DNA of 64,000 bases, taken from contig JASANC010003148.1 in NCBI GenBank assembly GCA_030248135.1, positions 27,850 through 91,849 of the forward strand, written 5' to 3'. The position numbers and the translations under genes are program-made. How positions within the stretch are numbered: position 1 is the first letter of the stretch; the number at the start of each line of letters is the position of its first letter. Shown here one piece after another: positions 33,404 to 43,944 of this stretch. The stretch is from Theristus sp. LFF4_11 (lineage: Eukaryota; Nematoda; Chromadorea; Monhysterida; Xyalidae). The notes beneath the pieces are model-generated. The model ran no database searches. It saw only the letters and a list, made by a program, of their open reading frames with translations, and was not told the DNA's origin.

Positions 33404-36259
33404 TTGCACACTGCAAACATCAACTCTCTCCGAGGCCGTTTTGATCTCACCAGTGCCCATCTGCAAACCTACAAGCCTGATGTTTTCTGCCTCCAAGAAA
33501 CAAAGCTCGCGAACACATCGTTTGGCAACTTCAATGTGCCCGGGTATTCTCTCTTTCGCTCCGATCGAAATGAAAATGGAGGCGGCACGGCCGTGTACTG
33601 CAAATCCGACCTGCGACCCTCTTCACTACCCCTGCCAATCTCAAATCATGTCGTCGATGGCACGAGCATTGAAGCTACTGCAGTGCTGCTAAAACTGAGC
33701 AACGTCAAGGTCGCCATCATCAGCATGTATCGATCTCCCAGTCGATGCAACCAAACCAGCTTCGCCGACGGAATGGATTCCATTCTAGCTTTGGTACGAC
33801 CAGCGTGCGACCACGTCCTGCTGGCCGGTGACACAAACATCTGCACAAGCGATACTGAGTACAAAAACAAAATAATTCACATCACAAACAACCACGAACT
33901 TTCACAATTGATAACTGAGCCAACTCACAACAACAGAACAATCGACCACATCTACGTTGACAAGAGGCTATCTGTTGGAGCTGCTGTCACCATGATGGAT
34001 CCACTTGAGAAAGTGCATCGTGCGGTTGGGGTCAAACTACTACTGCCCACACACTCATCAGCTGCAAAATCGGGTTCCCGCACAAAGGTCTGGCGATACA
34101 GCCGCGCCGACTGGGAGTCCTTCCGCAACGACCTACTGTGCCGCAACTTGACGGGTCTGGTGGTCTCCGCTGACTCCGTTGACGCGGCATGGTCATCCAT
34201 CAAGACCGCTGTACTGACCGCAGCTGAGGCCGCTATCCCGTCCCGTCTTGCATCTGCAGCGCAATGCAGGACCCCTTGGTTCACAAACAAACTGCGAAAC
34301 CTCTGCCGCAAAAAGAAACAGCTGTACGACCTGCAAAAATTGACTGGATTGTTGTCGCACCGCTCTGCTTATCAGAATTGTGTAAAAAAGTTCAAAAAAG
34401 AGTTGTATCTGGCCAAGTTGCATTATTTCCGTGAGAACTTTTCTGACTGTGTAAACCTTGGTGCCTTCTGGAAAAAAGTGAAAAACATTTCCAAGGGTCA
34501 ATCACACGCTATTGTCTCTGTGCGTTCTTCCAATGGTGTTGTTTCCACTGAACCGTGTGAAATTGCAAATGCTCTCTCTGATCACTTTGCTCGTTCATTC
34601 AATACAACTGACACTGATTTCCGATTGCCTACGTGCCATGCTGGTATTGACTATGAATTCTGTTGTGACGTTCAGTTTATTCGTGATATGATCACTGGTC
34701 TGTCATTACATAAGGCCCCGGGTGGCGATGGTATTTCTGCTCAAATGCTGAAATTTGGTTGTGACTCTATTGCTCCCGCAATTACTGTACTGATTAATCG
34801 TTGCATCCGTGAACTTTGCATTCCTACTGAGTGGAAACGTGCAGTTGTGTGTCCAATTCCAAAAACGTCTAATGCCGACAGTGTGAACGATTACAGACCG
34901 ATATCACTGTTGCCGTTGTGTGAAAAAATGTTCGAGTGCCACTTGAAGTGTATTCTAAACCGTTTTATTGAACCACGTCTCTCGCCTAATCAGTTCGCCT
35001 TCAGAAAAAACAGTAGTACTACCGATGCATTGTTGCGTTTGGATACAGTTGTATGCAATGGTCTTGATCAGTCGATTAATGTTGCTGGTGTGTTCTTCGA
35101 TCTATCAAAAGCATTTGATTCTGTTCCACACCGTTCGCTGCTTAAATCACTGCACGAAACCTACCAACTGCCGGCCACTCTCATCAAACTCTTACACAAC
35201 TACCTCTCGGGCCGCACGCAGTTGGTTCGAACTAATGGAGTGCTCTCTGCAGCTGTCGATTGTATCAGTGGTGTGCCACAAGGCAGTGTCATCGGTCCTG
35301 TGCTTTTCAATTCGTACATAAATTCGATCACCAACATTTCCCTATCTGCCAATGCTTCTGTTCTGTGTTTCGCTGATGATCTTTGCTTGTTACGGCCATT
35401 TGGCGGAGAAACTGATTTGTCAAGCCTACAGGCAGACGTGAATCTAGTCGCTGATCACATCCACACCAAATCTCTCACCATAAATCCTTCTAAAACCAAA
35501 CTCTTGGTGTTCGGTCGGTCAGCCTCTACCCGTCGCCCGCAGGTACACATTACTGTTGACAACACCACCATAACCAATGTCAGTTCGGTAAAATATCTGG
35601 GAGTTGTGCTTGATGAACGTCTGGACTACAGTGCTCACTCAACAATTGTTGCATCATCTTGCAAGCGTGCCGTTGGATTTTTGAACCGCACATTCAGCAA
35701 AATTGTTCCAATCAATACAATGCGCTACTTGTTCACCGTCTTATTCAGATCTGTCTTGTTGTATGGATGCGTTTCGGCTTATCCCATTTACGACAAAGAC
35801 CGTGGCAAACTAGAATCTACACAGAAGTTCGCATGCAGGCTGTTCTTGCGTGATTTTGATTACGAAACCGCGTACACTAGTTTACTCTCCAGATTGAATT
35901 TGTTGCCGTTGTTCCAGTCAGTGTTCGTGACTCGTATGGTCTACGCTCATAAATGTATGACTGGTATTATTCGCGACTCAGTTTTTGAGCCACTGGTGGC
36001 TCACCGGACGCGTCTCAGTGCACGTGCAAACCATTCACGTTCCATTTATATTCCGGCGTGCCGTACGGCTCGTCGAATGTCATCCGCAATGTGCTCTATT
36101 GCCTATGCTTACAACCTGTTGGATCAATCAATTGTCAATCTGCCGATCTCGGCCTTCAAGCGTGCTATCAACAATACTGCTTTAATTGACAAACTACTAA
36201 ACCGTAGCAAGACATCAAAGTTTGCCAAAGTTGTAACCAAACCTCCAAACTTCTATTGA
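33404..36259 (+). CDS. LINE ORF2: apurinic endonuclease plus reverse transcriptase
   Basis: 951-codon frame without a stop. The N-terminal 240 residues are an APE endonuclease (NINSLRGRF, PDVFCLQETKL, LLAGDTNI, IDHIYVD). The RT domain follows with DYRPISLLPLCEKMFE, GVFFDLSKAFDSVPHRSLL, GVPQGSVIGPVLFN and the catalytic CFADDLCLL (YADD-type box). The C-terminus ends PPNFY. The size fits a full CR1/Jockey/L2-group ORF2. The frame has no ATG at its head: it opens in foldback-arm sequence and reaches the endonuclease start directly, so the initiator was probably lost by 5' truncation. No ORF1 is present. Confidence 0.93.
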   Translation: MHTANINSLRGRFDLTSAHLQTYKPDVFCLQETKLANTSFGNFNVPGYSLFRSDRNENGGGTAVYCKSDLRPSSLPLPISNHVVDGTSIEATAVLLKLSNVKVAIISMYRSPSRCNQTSFADGMDSILALVRPACDHVLLAGDTNICTSDTEYKNKIIHITNNHELSQLITEPTHNNRTIDHIYVDKRLSVGAAVTMMDPLEKVHRAVGVKLLLPTHSSAAKSGSRTKVWRYSRADWESFRNDLLCRNLTGLVVSADSVDAAWSSIKTAVLTAAEAAIPSRLASAAQCRTPWFTNKLRNLCRKKKQLYDLQKLTGLLSHRSAYQNCVKKFKKELYLAKLHYFRENFSDCVNLGAFWKKVKNISKGQSHAIVSVRSSNGVVSTEPCEIANALSDHFARSFNTTDTDFRLPTCHAGIDYEFCCDVQFIRDMITGLSLHKAPGGDGISAQMLKFGCDSIAPAITVLINRCIRELCIPTEWKRAVVCPIPKTSNADSVNDYRPISLLPLCEKMFECHLKCILNRFIEPRLSPNQFAFRKNSSTTDALLRLDTVVCNGLDQSINVAGVFFDLSKAFDSVPHRSLLKSLHETYQLPATLIKLLHNYLSGRTQLVRTNGVLSAAVDCISGVPQGSVIGPVLFNSYINSITNISLSANASVLCFADDLCLLRPFGGETDLSSLQADVNLVADHIHTKSLTINPSKTKLLVFGRSASTRRPQVHITVDNTTITNVSSVKYLGVVLDERLDYSAHSTIVASSCKRAVGFLNRTFSKIVPINTMRYLFTVLFRSVLLYGCVSAYPIYDKDRGKLESTQKFACRLFLRDFDYETAYTSLLSRLNLLPLFQSVFVTRMVYAHKCMTGIIRDSVFEPLVAHRTRLSARANHSRSIYIPACRTARRMSSAMCSIAYAYNLLDQSIVNLPISAFKRAINNTALIDKLLNRSKTSKFAKVVTKPPNFY

Positions 36260-36608
36260 AGTTTTTGTTGTGTACCGTCATGCTTTATCGCTCGTTCGTC
36301 TTTCTTATGGTCGTCATGTGCTGCTCGTCACTGTTCCCTGCATTTTTTCCCTATTGTGCTTAACTGTAAATTAACTGTAAATTACTCTTTTATTGTACCG
36401 CCGTGCTTTATCAGTAATTCGTTTTTGCTCATACTACGTTATTGTCTTTGTATTGAATGCGTTTTTGCTTTTCGTCTCTCTGTTCATTATTCTTGCTTGA
36501 CTGTGTGTTCTCTGTTTCTGTTGTGTTTTGGCTTGCCTACTCATGGTGTTTTACACTTCTCTGGTATTATGCCGTGCACTGCAGAATAAAACTGACTGAC
36601 TGACTGAT
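33404..36608 (+). mobile_element. Non-LTR retrotransposon (APE-type LINE), 5'-truncated, intact ORF2
   Basis: The LINE begins abruptly within foldback-arm sequence and ends in a 3' UTR of about 345 bp with the tail AATAAAACTGACTGACTGAC, a short tandem repeat tail of the kind seen in CR1/L2-like elements. A 75-bp 3' fragment of the same element is at 20349-20425. The lack of inactivating changes argues for recent insertion. Confidence 0.9.
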
Positions 36609-37432
36609 AGGCCCCGAACACGATTCTGAGTCACTGAAAAAAACCGAAAACTAGCAGTACTATCAGTTTTTTAGAAAAAGATTGACACATCGAAAGCAAC
36701 AATTGCTTTGCTGTTGTGGCACTGAATAATTGTTTCATCAGCTAATTCCTAGAACATAATAAGCTTGTGCGGTGAGCTTTTAGGTGCACTAGTTTGTTCT
36801 GTCTGGCAGTGCGCCTGGTCACAGCAGCAGGTACATGTTCAGGGGCATGTCGGTTTCGTGCTGACCATAATCGCGATCCGGGTACCAAAAGTAAAATATT
36901 TTTTAGTTACATGGGGCGCCTTTTTTTAAATGAAACTTTGCACAAAGCTAGCTCTTTTGGAAAGCTTTTTGGTGCACCCCTACACCATGCCCCGAAAACG
37001 GTTCTAAAGGACCAAAAAACGTGAAATACTGGGACCAAAACCAGTTTTTTTTTAAAAATAGCCCTTTAGACCGCATTTTTAAGGCATAGTATATTAGTAA
37101 AAAATGTTCAGCAGATCAAGACAAATCGAATGGTTTTTTTATTTTTGTCGTAGCTTCATTAAAAAGCTTAAAAACACTATTTTTTGAAAGGGCCCCGAAA
37201 AAAACGGTTTTTGGCCATTTTTGGGCCCTAAATGACCTCGAATCAAAAAACAAATGTGATTTTCGGAATCAGCGCGTCAAGGCGGTCAGAATGGTGTATG
37301 ATTTAGTTTATTTTGAAAAACTTTGCATTCTAGTGCCTAGAGGGGGTTGCTATTCTGAAAAATCGGGTCTTAAGTTCTCTAGAATTTCCAAATTTCAGAC
37401 CCATTTGGACCTCTAACCAAACGCCAGATATA

Positions 37433-38497
37433 CAGTGGCGACCAAAAGTGTTTTTTGGTGGTGTGTGCTAGTTTTGTTTTTGTGTGCTGCGGTGGACCAC
37501 TGTATTGCTGTGTTCCAAAACTCAAGAATATTTGCTTACAGTCTGTCTGGCTAACATTTGCAACTCGCTGATTGGTCGGCTCCTCACGCTCCGCACCCCT
37601 GGGAACGGGATTCAGAAAAAATCATGTTTTTCATTGTTCAGCGGTCAGTTTTTATTTTTTATTCATGCCGAAAAAATCTAAATCAAAAACTACCTAATTC
37701 CAAAAATTTGCATTGGTCACAGTTTTTTGGTTGATTGACTGCGACGACGTCGTCTATTGTTTTTGTTTTTAGTTTTTTTTTATTTGGTTAGATTTAGTTT
37801 TTGCCTTTAGGCATGAAAAGAGCGTGCCGCCACTGGCCGCTGCTGTGTGCCCACAGCACAGAGCAGAATAACGCAGCAGATGACAGTATTTATTGACAAT
37901 GTGAACAATCTTTGAACAACAATAAGTGAACATGGCGCAGCCAATGAATCCATTTTTTAAAAGCGGGATCAAAACCGTCGAAATCGTTGGAAGCAAGTTT
38001 TGTTATTTTGTTTGTTTGTTTTAAATTTGTTTTGAACACGCAGCAGCGGCCAGCGGTACGCTCTTTTTATGTTTGAAAGCAAAATTTATCGACGACGTCG
38101 TCGCCGTCAATCAACAAAAAAACTTCAGTTTTCTAATTTTTTGCCAATGCAAACGTTTGGAATTTGGTAGTTTTTAATTTAGATTTTTTTAGAATTTAGA
38201 AAAAAATAAAAACAAACCGCTGAACAATGAAAAACATGATTTTTTCTGAATCCCGTTCTCAGGGGTGCGGAGCATGAGGAGCCGACCAATTAGCGAGTTG
38301 CACATATTAGCCAGATGGACTGTAGGTTTGAAACGAAAAAGACAAGTTTGAAACAACCAATCAACATTCAGAACCCGACACAACGCAAACCAATTAGACA
38401 CGGCCACAACTATTTTAGGATCGATAATAACGCAAAAATTACCCATCCAATCGATATGCAGCGCATGCAGGGGTTTCCAAACTTTTGGTCGCCACTG
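37433..38497. mobile_element. Tc1/mariner-type non-autonomous element with TA target site
   Basis: The perfect 17-bp terminal repeat CAGTGGCGACCAAAAGT at 37433-37449 is mirrored at 38481-38497, each flanked by TA. About 110 bp further in, longer inverted arms (around 37560-37660 and 38200-38310) match over about 90 bp, including TTGGTCGGCTCCTCACGC. The centre contains GACGACGTCGTC palindromes on both sides. No transposase frame. Some arm motifs (GATTGGTCGG, CTCCGCACCC) are shared with the element at 40130-40925. Confidence 0.85.
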
Positions 38498-38595
38498 TAC
38501 ATTGTAGAGCATTTTAAAATCCGATAGTTTTTTGGGCCACCCTGTCCAACACATACATCCAACACATATAATGAACAAATACGATTTTTGCAGAA

Positions 38596-41567
38596 CTAAT
38601 GCACATGCACAGTCGACACATGAACATCTGTTGAAACATCAGGTTCAATGGACATTCGCGTCACGTCACAACTGGGCAGCATACGAGAACGCCCGTAGAA
38701 CAGCACCATCACCAGAGATGTGAGAAAGTAGAGAAACGTCATGAACATAATAACGGTCAACGCAAAAAAATTGGTAGACGCGGACCAATTGACCAGCAGC
38801 ACAATAGTCACCGACGCAGTGCCAACAAGACCGAATGTGATAAGCCCCGGCCAACTCTTGAGCACATCGATCCAGCCGATGGCAGCTTCCGCTGATTTGC
38901 CGGTTGGCTTCCAGCCTTGCGGAGTTCCCGACACGTAGTTTACGATGGCTTTGGCTGATATCCATGCTATCAAGACGTACATAGCAAACATACCGAAAAA
39001 AACGTACGGGACCCAGATTAAAAACCGGAAAGCAGATTGGAAAGACGCCAATGGGCGAAGATGTTTCTTGCGGTCGACAATGCATTCGGTCGCTGCCAGC
39101 GCACTCGGTGTAACCAAGCCCACTAACATAATGAGCCAGTAGATCGGCGATTGTGGATGCATAAACGGAAGCATGTGGAGGAGTAGCAATGTGTGATTTG
39201 TAATCATGAGCGTTAATACGATGATGTCGACTTTCTCCTGGAACGGTACTGCAGCGGTCCAAATGCGCGAGTAATATTTGTGTGCCGTCTGCAAATGTGC
39301 GTACGCCCAACGGAGCCACATGCGCTCGAACTCATTCATCGACATCGGACACCACTCTCCACTGTCGTAGAAAACGCTCTTGCCGTAGAAACCTTTTAAA
39401 TGCGCGCGAATGCCCATCAGCACATCCTCGCCGACCATTGGCTCGCCGCGGTGCCACTGCAGCCACGGACCTATTGCTTTCAAGTCTCGTTTCGACCAAA
39501 TGCCGTTGTGACCCTGGAAGATGACGAATCCGTCGACACCGATCAGCGACATTTGATAGCGCCAAAAGTTCATGAACATGGCGCACAACGGAGCGAAACG
39601 ACTGCCGCAGTCTTCGTTGACGCACGTGATCAGCATTGTCACGTAGGTGAGCGTTGGATCATGTACAAACTCCGGCATCAGCACCAGCAGGGTGTCGCGT
39701 TTCAGCGTCGAGTCGGCGTCCAGAAAGAGAATGTACTCGTTGCTCACGTGCTCCATGCCGATGTCCATGTTGCGCGGCTTGAAGCCGTCGGTGCCGTCGC
39801 GATGCACAAATTTGTAGCATGGAGTGCCCGCTGTTTCAAGATGCATGGTAAGCAACAATATTTTTTGTTATTGGTTGACCAAAATTCAGTTGAGACTGGA
39901 GGTGTACCATGGTAAACAGGGTGATCCGAATCGTACCCGTGCGACGGTGTGGTGCAGCATGGTGCTGGTCGCCACAACACGGTGATGGTTAATGCCAATC
40001 GACTTGCGGTGCTCCGCCCCATGCTCCACCACCGTCGCACGAGTATGGTTATGGACGATGTTTTTAAATGCTCTCGCCCCCCCCCCCCCCAGAACAACTA
40101 TGCTGCGCTCAGCCGATTTCAGTTGAACTCAATAAAATGTGGAATCTGCTGATTGGTCGGCCGAGGGGAGGTTGCTCACACTCCGCACCCTTCTTTTTTT
40201 GTGGATCTGGATTCTATTGAAACGTGTTTCTTTTGAATGAGTGTGAATTTCCAGCACCCTTTTCATTCTAAAAATAAACTCAAAGGGTTGGAGAACTGCG
40301 AAGTTTAGATTTTTTTATTCAACAGCTCAAAATGCATTTTTTTGTTTGATGACGACGACGTCGTCGCTTAATTTTTGCGTGTGAACTGAAAGACAAAAGC
40401 CTGAAAGGAGTGCGCTGTGCATGGTTTGCTGCGTGCACCAAGTAAATGAACACAACAGCTTACCAAAAACAACTTGAAAACGGTGAAAATGAAAGATAAA
40501 AGCAAAGTCGTGGTCGTGTCGTCGTCGTCCGCGAAGTCGGAACGCTTTTTTTTAATTGCGGACGCATGTCGATCGGTCAGCTATGAAACCCCCTTCAGCT
40601 GGCTACACAGCGCACTCATTTCAGATTTTTGTCTTTCAGTTAACACGCAAAAATTAAGGGGCGACGTCGTCGTCGTCGTCAAACAAAAATTGCATTTTGA
40701 GCTGTTGAATAAAAAATCTGAATTTCGCAGTTCTCCAACCCTTTCAGTTTATTTTTAGCATGAAAAGGGTGCTGGAAATTTACACTCTTTCAAAAGAAAC
40801 ATGTTTCAATACAATCCAGATCCATTTGTAGAATCCGGATCCACGAAAAAAGAAGGGTGCGGAGTGTGAGCAGCCTCCCCTCGACCGACCAATCAGCTGA
40901 TTCCATATATTATTGAGTTCGACTGTACAATGCTTTGAAACAGCGGTGTTCCTTCTGTCGATGCGCTGCCGCTGCTGCGCTCAGCCTTTTCGTCAACATA
41001 CGCTTTCCACCGATCGTAGTCGGGATGCGTCAGGTCGCTGTTGTCAACCACAATGATTTCCTTCTTTTCTGCTGGATAATGAAGTTGGTCGGCAGAGTCG
41101 AACGTCAGTTTGCAGACGTCGAATGGTTCGTTGCGAGTGACGATCAGCGTCGACACAGCGGGCAGTTTAGTTGTATCATCAGTTTGTGGTGTCTGCGGTG
41201 GCCGGAATGCGCAGCGGAATCGCAATACAAGCGTGTAGCATGTGCAGTACGTCGGAAGTAGTAAATAAAGTACGAACAGCTTTTTTATCAGAAAACTGAC
41301 GTCCCAGTAAGATCCATCGTGCACCACCGGACTGCTGTCGTACGTGATCAGCAGCGAGCAGCTGATAAAAAGAGTCAGCAAGAAGGTTACTGCAACGGAA
41401 TAATGGTTGCGTTGCTTTTTTGTAGCACTGCTTGTTGCTTTCAGAGCCAAGAACACAGCGCCCAACATGGTTGCCAGCAGCAGCATGGCCACGTGCGTCT
41501 CATCAGTGATCAAATACCAAATAAAGCATGCGCACAAATAATACACCAGTAAATTGGTGGCAATCAT
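38596..41567 (-). CDS. Multi-pass GT2 glycosyltransferase (cellulose/hyaluronan/chitin-synthase-like)
   Basis: Membrane processive beta-glycosyltransferase, expected to use a UDP-sugar. Exon 1 (41567-40929) gives 213 codons: four hydrophobic segments, then the GT2 start VSTLIVTRNEPFDVCKLTFD and IIVVDNSD. Exon 2 (39830-38596) continues with the metal-binding LDADS, FQGHNGIWSKRDL, the catalytic-base-like GEDVLMG and SMNEFERMWLRWAYA in place of QxxRW, followed by about five to six more membrane segments. The order of motifs is that of bacterial BcsA-like and hyaluronan synthases. Horizontal acquisition is possible but cannot be judged here. The junction is unresolved: the only donor at the end of exon 1 leaves phase 0 while the exon 2 acceptor needs phase 1, so a microexon may be missing or the gene broken. 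The intron holds a long-inverted-repeat transposon. Confidence 0.8.
39938..40047. repeat. GC-rich inverted repeat in the GT2 intron
   Basis: CCGTGCGACGGTGTGGTGCA near 39940 is mirrored by CCACCACCGTCGCACGAG near 40040, a hairpin of about 110 bp. It is GC-rich relative to the surrounding intron. Possibly the remnant of another foldback element. Confidence 0.6.
40130..40925. mobile_element. Long inverted-repeat transposon at the GT2 exon 1 boundary
   Basis: A 796-bp element whose left arm (about 40130-40430) and right arm (about 40600-40925) are inverted copies over about 300 bp: ends CAGTTGAACTCAATAAAATG / CAGTCGAACTCAATAATATA, then GCTGATTGGTCGG, CTCCGCACCCTTC and CAGCTCAAAATGCAT. The centre has GACGACGTCGTC palindromes. 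The right end abuts TA, which together with one base of host sequence forms the GTA of the predicted 5' splice site. Confidence 0.85.
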
Positions 41568-41809
41568 TTCCAGAGAAGCGCCGTTCAGTTTCGTTTAAAT
41601 TACTTGAATTCAACCTAGAAAACACAGAGTGTGACTGAAAGACCAAAATGTTACACCTGGTTCCGGACGGTCTCTTAAAATTAAGATAGCTCTCGGTCAA
41701 TTTCAGAAAGCAAAGTAAACAGAGGAATCAGCCGTTTGAATATGAGTCTTTCCCATATGCACAACACAGAAAGACGTTTTTTTTTGAAAGAACGAATATA
41801 GGCACCCTA

Positions 41810-41935
41810 TTCGCCTACTCGAATTTTGGCAAAATCAAAATTTTGAATTTTTTAGTTGCCCGCCGTGTGACGCTTCGACAAGTTTTGGTGAAAGTTTCAT
41901 AAATGGGAAAAACCTGATATGCAAGACTTTACTGC
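41810..41935. mobile_element. Partial copy of the MITE at 1549-1807
   Basis: Shares TCAAAATTTTGAATTTTTT, CCCGCCGTGTGACGC and the terminal ATGCAAGACTTTAC with the right half of the 1549-1807 element. The left end is missing. Confidence 0.65.
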
Positions 41936-43944
41936 ACGCAAACGCACGCAACCGAACGCAGGCATTTTGAAAGGGGGGGGGGGGTGGGCAAGCTTACTTT
42001 ACATGTTGAAATGTTGCGACTGCGTGCGTGCACTTAAGCGGCATTCATACAATGTTTTTTAAGCACGCGCGGCTATTAAACACTGCAAAACGCGTTCGCG
42101 TTGTTTCATTAGCGCCCCCAACAGGAGAATGATAACACGCGTGCGTGCACTTATTATGGTGGGCACTGTATGTCTTTCACGGCAAGTTCCAGTATAATGT
42201 TGCTTGCTTCAAATCTGAATAACAGGACGCGGTTTTTATTCGTTCTTTATAAACCGGTTTTGTGCTTTGCATTTTTTTTGTGGAGTGTGTGATGAACGCT
42301 ACAGAAACAAGCAACAAAAAGATTCGCTTGTCATCAGGATGTTTTTCTTTCAAACGTTCTCGCTTATTTGTGTGCATGTGCATTTTGAAAATTGTAACTT
42401 ATACCATTAAGCACTTGAATTTCTAAGTGTATTGTAGAGACCCGCAAACCAGAGATAAGTTTCTTGGAAACTTTCCAAAATATCCGTCAATTGGTGCCTG
42501 CGGCGACGGCATAGGTTAGTTAATGTAGCGAAACATTGTTGCCTTCCCACTGTGCACCGCATTTTCAAAATTTCAAGACTTATTCAAAAAAACTGCAGCC
42601 GCAAAAGAAATTGAGCAAATGAACAACACACGTTCAGAAAAAAAACTGAAAATCCAAATGAAGTTATCCAGATCAAGATAACGTGAAAAGTGAATCTTCA
42701 CACAAAAACTTTTTAGTCCAGGGTGACACAATGTGCTGATTTTCACGAATTTTAGGTTTGTTTTCGTATATGAGCAACGCTAGATACTGAACTGTGACGA
42801 TTTCGGGCGAATCGGCTGCGAAAATTGACCAAATCGGTATAAAAACAAAAACAAGAAAACTGTGTAGTCCAGGTCAAGCTTATTCAATGTGCTGATCACG
42901 AATTTTCGCTTTAGGTTTTGTGTGTGAGCAACGATAGACACTGAATCGTGAAGATCGTGAAGGGCGACTAAAAGTAACGTGGCGTGTGATCACGATAAAC
43001 TGAGACCAAACCGCTTTACATCACTGCGATGGGGCGCATTCTGTTTCTGCGCGTTCGGAGGCGGCTGAGAAGCGAAGCGACTACAACAGCAGCTTGTACC
43101 GCACGATTCAGGCGAGTTAGGACGACAGGCAAACATCGAGGCGATCACGTACAAAACCGGTGGTGAACGGCGTCGAAGCCCGAACAACGGGAGCCACGCT
43201 AAGTCAAGTCAAGCACCTGATGTTTCAGACAACCAATCAGCTAATACTTGTGCTACAAATTATGCAGGGCGACGCTAAATCGGAGCTGGAGCCGATCCCT
43301 GTCCATTCAACAATAAATACTACGCCCCTCCTTTGCACAAAAAGATTACAAGATTGTATTATAAGAAGACCTTTGCTTATTTCAGCCACCACTCAAACTT
43401 GAAGGAAGTGACCGACCCGTTTTCATACAGTCTCGATTTGATTAGACATTTGGTTTATTACCAGTTTTCCATCTCTTTGAGAACTGTTTTTCCGACTGAA
43501 AAAACTATCATCATCGATCCCCCACAAAGAAAAAAACTGTGTGGGAGTACCGTACTTGGGAACCGCAAAAAAGGCATAAAAATTAGTATTTGTTTAATTG
43601 TGCAGTATCATCGAGAATCTATAATACTAAGATAGTAACTGTGTATGTAAGTCAGGTCAGGTCCGTTCCGCTACGTTGATTGGCTATTAAAATTTACAAG
43701 CTTGAGCCAATTTTGCTATTTAAGTCATCATCAGCTGAATACTCATACTCACTTTTCTAATGAGAATGCAAAGTTTAAGTCGTCATTCCGCATGACTTTA
43801 GTCATCATGATGCCTTTTGCTCAAGAGCGACAACCAACAAGCGAGACAATCGTAAGAATTGCAAGGACTCCATTACTCCATTGTAGAAGATGGAGTTTTT
43901 TTCACAAAAAAACGAGTTTTTAAAACAATCGCTTGCAAGTTAAT
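41936..43944. other. Intergenic, diverged repeats, no gene supported
   Basis: Contains diverged copies of the 148-bp satellite in reverse orientation at about 42735-42850 and 42885-42965 (recognised by GTATATGAGCAACGCTAGA and TGACGATTTCGGGCGAATCG). A GC-rich patch at about 42990-43210 has short frames on both strands but none with a recognisable product. Confidence 0.45.

Larger units (their letters stand above)
30980..37373. mobile_element. Foldback transposon with long inverted arms, nested LINE
   Basis: The left arm (30980 to about 31750) and right arm (about 36609-37373) are inverted copies of about 770 bp, starting TTAAGACTCGC and, on the complement, TTAAGACCCGA. Both ends abut TTAA, the target duplication of piggyBac and Kolobok elements, though the arm ends are not typical of either. 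Inside the left half the arm expands into 378-bp tandem repeats (31375-32820). Part of the outer arm is then repeated (32823-33045), followed by about 235 bp of unique sequence, a piece of arm in right-hand orientation (about 33285-33404) and the LINE. Long inverted repeats made of tandem subrepeats are the hallmark of foldback elements. No transposase is recognised. Confidence 0.75.

Noticed and set aside
42990..43402. GC-rich patch with overlapping frames on both strands
   Set aside because: No frame extends past about 80 residues, none matches a family I know, and splice connections are not evident.
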